From positions 16,430,927 through 16,494,926 of the forward strand of contig NW_024037063.1 of assembly GCF_015706575.1 (NCBI RefSeq): DNA of 64,000 bases, read 5' to 3'. Of this stretch, positions 61,601-64,000 are shown one piece after another. The DNA comes from Patiria miniata. Its lineage: Eukaryota > Echinodermata > Asteroidea > Valvatida > Asterinidae. Each line of letters opens with the position of its first letter. The first letter of the stretch is position 1. Below the pieces are notes generated by a model. It searched no databases, was not told the origin of the DNA, and saw nothing but the letters and a program-made list of their open reading frames with translations. Position numbers and translations under genes: made by a program.

Positions 61601-63794
61601 GTGGTACAGGGAGTAAATGGCAGGGTAGTTTGTGGTGGTGTGGGCTCCGTGCGCCAATAAAGAGGGCGTCCTTTTACCTAGCAATGACGTCCCATGGGCG
61701 GGACACATACAATTCGCTGGTTGACATGCGTGCACCGTTCCTTGTGTGTGAGGCACGTACACCAGGGGATTTGAACTGTACACGCAGTGGCCGCGGTTTG
61801 CGGCAAAATATTGCAGGCAGGCAAGGTGACATCGTTCCGTCACACCCAATTGTACTTTCTTTGATGGTGAGGAGGTACTTGTGAATGGAGCGGATACGGA
61901 GTAAAAGTCAGAATACTTTCAGTGGTATAGGGAGTAAAAGGCAGGATAGTTTGTGGTGGTACAGGGAGTAAAAGGCAGGATAGTTTGTGGTGGTATAGGG
62001 AGTAAAAGGCAGGATAGTTTGTGGTGGTATACGGAGTAAAAGGCAGGATAGTTTGTGGTGGTATAGGGAGTAAAAGGCAGGATAGTTTGTGGGGGTATAG
62101 GGAGTAAAAGGCAGGATAGTTTGTGGTGGTAGAGGGAGTAAAAGGCAGGATAGTTTGTGGTGGTATAGGGAGTAAAAGGCAGGATAGTTTGTGGTGGTAC
62201 AGGGAGTAAAAGGCAGGATAGTTTGTGGTGGTACAGGGAGTAAAAAGCAGGATAGTTTGTGGTGGTATAGGGAGTAAAAGGCAGGATAGTTTGTGGTGGT
62301 TTAGGGAGTAAAAGGCAGGATAGTTTGTGGTGGTACAGGGAGTAAAAGGCAGGATAGTTTGTGGTGGTATAGGGAGTAAAAGGCATGATAGTTTGTGGTG
62401 GTATACGGAGTAAAAGGCAGGATAGTTTGTGGTGGTACAGGGAGTAAAAGGCAGGATAGTTTGTGGTGGTACAGGGAGTAAAAGGCATGATAGTTTGTGC
62501 TGGTATAGGGAGTAAAAGGCAGGATAGTTTGTGGTGGTACAGGGAGTAAAAGGCAGGATAGTTTGTGGTGGTACAGGGAGTAAAAGGCAGGATAGTTTGT
62601 GGTGGTACAGGGAGTAAAAGGCATGATAGTTTGTGGTGGTAAAGGGAGTAAAAGGCAGGATAGTTTGTGGTGGTATAGGGAGTAAAAGGCAGGATAGTTT
62701 GTGGTGGTACATGTACAGGGAGTTTGTTTATAGGATAGTTTGTGGCTGATTACAATGCTCTATGTTTCTTGTTGTCTTTTGTCCAGAGTGGTATCCATTT
62801 GACTAAATGCTGTTATAAATCACAATGAATATTTATGTTTTTGTACTTTTTAAATTATTTCTGTATTTCAATACCTTTTGCTAACTCATTTGGATATTAA
62901 GGAAAATATGCATTACCCATTATCCAACGGAGTTATATCAATGGATATTATTGTACGCCAAAAGTTGACCACTCCATTTCCAACATCCATCTGAAAGACA
63001 GAGTATGTTTAAATATACACATTTGTAAAGTTGTGTAAAAAAGAAATGAACGCTATGGTGTTCTACAAACCACACTACCCAGCCCCATGCTTACAGTACC
63101 CCATTTTGTCAATGGCTTTCATCAAGAGGTGCTATCCAGAATCCATCACTCAATTGAACGAACAAACACACTGACACAATGGGGAAGCACCAACCACAGG
63201 GCTGAATGGGTCAATTGGTAGAGGGCTGGAATGGCAATCTGGAGGCTACAGGCTCAAACCCTGCTCCAGTCAATCTCAATGTTCAACTTCAGAATCAATT
63301 TAATGCACCTAATAAGTGTCCCTTGTGGTTCATTTGAAAAACATAAAAAATAAAGAAACTCCAAAAGACATCTAGATAAAACAGAAGTGTACAGATTTGC
63401 CCCCCCCCCCCATTTTGCATCCTTAGCAATAACCTTAATTATCTTTCAGAGAAATGGTTTGCTTCAATCAGATACATTTTTTTCAGAAATGTATTGGCGC
63501 ATAAAAGTAACAGTAATAATGCTTAAAATCTTCACCATCAAAATAACCCACTTCATTTGAGGAAATGATCTTGAAAAACTAATGAATTGAACAGAAAATT
63601 TGTGACTTATTCTTTGCAAAACCAGGCTAATATTGCCAGAAATTTTTGAAAGTTTTTCATAATCCAAACTGTACTTTGGATAAATTAAACACAAACACAG
63701 TCAAAACAGAGTAGACAAAATAAGGTTCTAGTACCTTACAAAAGTTTCGGAAATCATGATCACCAACAAGCTTTTGGGCAGCTTCTTGCATACT
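41212..63794 (-). CDS. PUS3: tRNA pseudouridine(38/39) synthase, C-terminal seven exons (5' part outside window)
   Basis: Exons on the minus strand: 63735-63794, 62917-62990, 61135-61252, 60684-60807, 50495-50552, 43217-43428, 41212-41273 (stop at 41212-41214). Every junction is GT-AG and phases fit, giving 235 residues. In order they read [94 protein letters not shown]...LLDRPVC and [15 protein letters not shown], matching the conserved C-terminal half of eukaryotic PUS3/Deg1 (TruA family). The enzyme isomerises uridine 38 and 39 in the tRNA anticodon stem-loop. The catalytic aspartate lies in upstream exons beyond the window. Introns reach 10.1 kb (50553-60683) and are filled with transposons. 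The protein part looks undamaged. Confidence 0.93.
42371..42396. repeat. Perfect 26-bp palindrome
   Basis: TACGGTGCGTCTT followed by its exact inverse, between A/T-rich flanks. A comparable hairpin (AGGTGTTGGGC / GCCCAACACCT with a 4-base loop) is at 47047-47072. They may be end hairpins of a transposon family I cannot name. Confidence 0.6.
43800..48070. other. Intronic stretch of PUS3 without recognised exon
   Basis: Contains many dispersed gacgtcat/tgacgtca phrases (44980, 45250, 45545, 45870, 47225) and the hairpin 47047-47072, which suggest an old repeat family, but I could not find its ends. No coding motif was recognised. Confidence 0.4.
48090..48232. repeat. CAACAT/CAACAAT satellite, left part
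   Basis: Irregular array of caacatcaa and caacaatcaa units. It resumes at 49700 after an insert, so the two arrays were probably one. Confidence 0.9.
48233..48500 (+). mobile_element. LINE reverse transcriptase fragment
   Basis: Encodes [20 protein letters not shown], then [20 protein letters not shown] and LRSYLSGR, the fingers/palm part of a non-LTR RT. Everything before and after is missing. It joins directly to Penelope-like sequence near 48500. Confidence 0.8.
48505..49610 (+). mobile_element. Penelope-like element 3' part with GIY-YIG endonuclease
   Basis: The frame at 48640-49404 encodes the end of a Penelope-like polyprotein. It has [16 protein letters not shown], a cysteine cluster (CSC...CPLNGEC), then a GIY-YIG-type endonuclease region ([24 protein letters not shown]) and [13 protein letters not shown]. 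The preceding piece (48505-48660) carries the RT C-terminal thumb-side motif [11 protein letters not shown] but in inverted orientation, meeting the rest at an EALQK sequence. The 3' tail holds a hammerhead ribozyme and ends in (TA)n. The element is 5' incomplete and therefore inactive. Confidence 0.85.
49499..49542 (+). ncRNA. Hammerhead ribozyme motif, type I (Penelope-like tail)
   Basis: Order seen: stem I strand TTCTG (49499-49503), CTGATGAG core, stem II GTGCC/GGTAC with TTAT loop (49511-49524), GAAA (49525-49528), a 3-bp stem III closing on GTC, cleavage triplet GTT (49535-49537), and stem I partner CAGAA (49538-49542). All nearly invariant core bases are present. GTT rather than GTC is a permitted but usually slower NUH triplet. 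It lies on the strand opposite to PUS3. Confidence 0.85.
49700..50295. repeat. CAACAT/CAACAAT satellite, right part
   Basis: About 600 bp of irregular caacatcaacaatcaa units with occasional cgttaatcaa and catgac variants. It starts after taaataaataaa and ends about 200 bp before a PUS3 exon. Confidence 0.92.
51218..51731. mobile_element. TTAA-flanked MITE, copy 2
   Basis: Almost identical to 5229-5743 (a handful of differences over 514 bp), same orientation in the window, flanked by TTAA (51214-51217, 51732-51735). It keeps the internal palindrome CCAACGCTGATC.... The similarity indicates recent mobility of the family. Confidence 0.9.
51894..54134 (-). CDS. LINE E reverse transcriptase (746 residues)
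   Basis: A single open frame with the full series of non-LTR RT blocks: [98 protein letters not shown] (catalytic Asp pair), [23 protein letters not shown], then the C-terminal domain [25 protein letters not shown] and [16 protein letters not shown]. No inactivating change was noticed inside it. Its first residues (before about [12 protein letters not shown]) are the endonuclease end read in another frame, so the ATG of this frame is probably not the real start. Confidence 0.9.
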   Translation of the reverse strand: MSVRFKTPSTLIILQSRLLSDPSDLPLVQRFSGRFYKPDKVILTIFRQLIHLVPWSAFIDTNDINESAENFHDLLDAAIHDSIPKVTKRKSRHTPWISPELKNLIHKKHKLFNLARKFGRSFDWIQYKIARNTAQKSIRKAYWNYVNRLFESGDNRRNFWSFVRGRKQSPPPPSFNHNNCKLTCPDKISSAFSKYFASVCKQSGPVPDNPPPCLLHIPVLSHISVSASQIAALLKTIPSNKSPGPDCILPSILNTISSDLSHPLCLLFNASLSIGQLPDAWRCANITPVHKKGDKTLLTNYRPVALTSLLCKVLERIISTAINNHLSTFSLLNPHQHGFVKHRSCVTQLVNILHSWSSTLDRRRPPRIDAVFLDMSKAFDTMPHHILLGKLASSFNVRGELWHLVKSFLTGRMHWVLFRGGVSPWVSITSGVPQGSVLGPLLFNLFINDVSHSISSSCVLFADDILLYRTIECPIDEHTLQLDINRLNYWSDSNEMTFNVSKTKVMHITRCRHFNPQVYSLGTLPIDTTQSFQYLGVTINSQLSWATHTSSVVARASRMLGFIRTVARVSSPNAIFSLYKSLVLPILEYGLPAWHPHTLSQQNQLERVQRTATRVALHQRRGEMSYEHRLQRLNWHPLTNRRSYLLSAFVFKVLHGTAHCETILANISINPRHPDSLTFRHLYARTESLFHSASHRFPRLWDTVPPETQDAAVICPLPTFLRQLKDDCLNTCFLDVHFWCMQVVII
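54064..55017 (-). CDS. LINE E N-terminal part: leader, 2A-like motif and AP endonuclease (317 residues)
   Basis: Residues about 9-33 are hydrophobic and end in Ser/Ala-rich text ([19 protein letters not shown]), like a signal peptide. Residues 75-82 are DINPNPGP. The AP-endonuclease-type domain follows with catalytic blocks [48 protein letters not shown] and VHSDHLAV. All the Asn, Glu, Asp and His positions expected for catalysis are present. The frame leaves the reverse transcriptase frame by one shift in the overlap 54064-54134, so a full product would need a frame change or the copy is just broken there. Confidence 0.88.
   Translation of the reverse strand: MHRNNDHTMQPLQIMLIWLTIAILSTCTSSSATSEIHSPNKISHPAVIKGFSKARIPYYRNSVATFSTPLLLCGDINPNPGPNTTTNRSNKNISCLLCNSRSIRNKCQELELYLNSTPADIVCFTETWLSTNDMDSVLGFSDDYVIIRKDRCQGRRGGGVLAAVKTSLSPVRLSIYERDDLELVWISIKLGTESFVLGLLYRPASSTVAYWTKLGEAMETLNMDVFDGCLLLGDFNVNFSPSITVNSHRTRLLDIASNYNLEQLVPSVTRPCCNNPNQGSIIDLVFSNRPDFISDVCTVQNPVHSDHLAVQTTFRSI
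54772..54795 (-). other. 2A-like motif (DINPNPGP) in LINE E
   Basis: Has the NPGP core and the upstream D-I of 2A peptides, but Asn replaces the usual Glu two residues after the Asp. It follows LLLCG. Ribosome skipping here is plausible, weaker than at 30721-30744. Confidence 0.65.
55031..57427. other. PUS3 intron sequence without recognised gene
   Basis: No exon with the expected PUS3 content is missing between the 50495-50552 and 60684-60807 exons, so none is needed here. Short frames lack motifs. The text tggccggaaaaactgga (57290) resembles tagccggaaaaactggc (50464), a shared repeat scrap. Confidence 0.45.
57652..58314. mobile_element. Nested hAT-type MITE, 663 bp
   Basis: Ends CAGGGTTTCATCTAG and CTAGATGAGACTCTG, with flanks AAGTCGAC (57644-57651) and AACTTGAC (58315-58322) that agree at six of eight positions, an aged target duplication. 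The right part repeats cccgtc phrases (58170-58290). Confidence 0.75.
58397..58488. mobile_element. 92-bp MITE (GTTACCAGTGAGACTAT ends)
   Basis: Exact inverted ends of 17 bp around a small interior hairpin (ttttgcccaag / cttgggaaaaa). It lies inside the 2.9-kb hAT element. Confidence 0.7.
61917..62735. repeat. 34-bp minisatellite, about 24 copies
   Basis: The unit gggagtaaaaggcaggatag plus tttgtggtggtata (34 bp) is repeated with few variants (tacagg/tatagg, gcaggata/gcatgata). Scattered older units lie at 61552-61640. It is in the PUS3 intron 61253-62916. Because 34 is not a multiple of 3 and the unit has no stop on the minus strand in any frame, long repetitive open frames arise (up to 290 codons); these are not genes. 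Confidence 0.95.
63200..63350 (+). mobile_element. tRNA-derived SINE, different family
   Basis: An A-box-like gggtcaattggtagag and a B-box-like aggctcaaaccctg are spaced as in tRNA, with acceptor-like ggctga at the start. It continues into tcaatgttcaacttcagaat and an A-rich end. It lies in the PUS3 intron 62991-63734. The anticodon arm is poor, so it is not a functional tRNA. Confidence 0.6.
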
Positions 63795-64000
63795 CTGTTG
63801 AGAAAAACAAATCAACCATGTTCATTGCCAGCCTATTTTACTTAAAAAAAAGTAGAAAATTGCATTCACTAAAAAAAATATAAAAAACATGGGAATTAAC
63901 GACGTGGTTTGAACGAGTTCACAGCAGTACCAATATTTGCATGCAATGTGCATAATAAGTAAGGTACCTGTTGTGCATTAATTAAGTACCCAGTCAACCT

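Noticed and set aside
61840-62712. 290-codon minus-strand open frame with [14 protein letters not shown] repeats
   Set aside because: It is produced by the 34-bp minisatellite, which is open in all three minus frames; there is no conserved domain or start context.

Overview
The window looks like nuclear DNA of a marine invertebrate, probably an invertebrate deuterostome (hemichordate, echinoderm or cephalochordate; the sequence alone does not decide). Reasons: AT-rich, intron-rich, very gene-sparse DNA; two conserved spliced host genes; and a dense load of nested transposons, including non-LTR retrotransposons with 2A peptides and a Penelope-like element with a hammerhead ribozyme. Nothing bacterial (operons, ribosome binding sites, CRISPR) is present.

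Host genes. Both supported host genes lie on the minus strand. A complete five-exon gene at 6099-15669 encodes a 216-residue centrin-like EF-hand protein. The last seven exons of PUS3 (tRNA pseudouridine 38/39 synthase) lie at 41212-63794; its 5' part, with the catalytic aspartate, is outside the window. In both genes the reading frame is maintained across every intron. A possible orphan terminal exon lies at 23360-23434.

Layout. 1-5.8 kb: a head-to-head Penelope-like tail hairpin carrying a hammerhead ribozyme, a hAT element with an inserted tRNA-derived SINE, a Gypsy-type fossil, and a TTAA-flanked MITE. 6-15.7 kb: the centrin-like gene, with a LINE fragment, a second LINE and an 86-bp minisatellite in its introns. 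15.9-24.2 kb: a cluster of foldback or long-inverted-repeat DNA elements, several with clear target-site duplications of 3, 8 or 9 bp, plus a LINE fragment and a second SINE copy. 25.8-31.2 kb: a long, decayed LINE with a canonical 2A motif, split by three DNA elements. 31-40.2 kb: scattered MITEs and no gene. 41.2-64 kb: PUS3, whose introns hold a broken-up Penelope-like element inside a CAACAT-type satellite, an almost intact CR1/L2-group LINE with a 2A-like motif, a 2.9-kb hAT element with another nested in it, a 34-bp minisatellite and a SINE.

Most of the window is a record of repeated insertion. Empty-site logic (target duplications, elements interrupting elements) gives the order of many events. 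The functional content is two housekeeping proteins (centrin-type cytoskeletal calcium sensor, tRNA modification enzyme), which share no obvious pathway.
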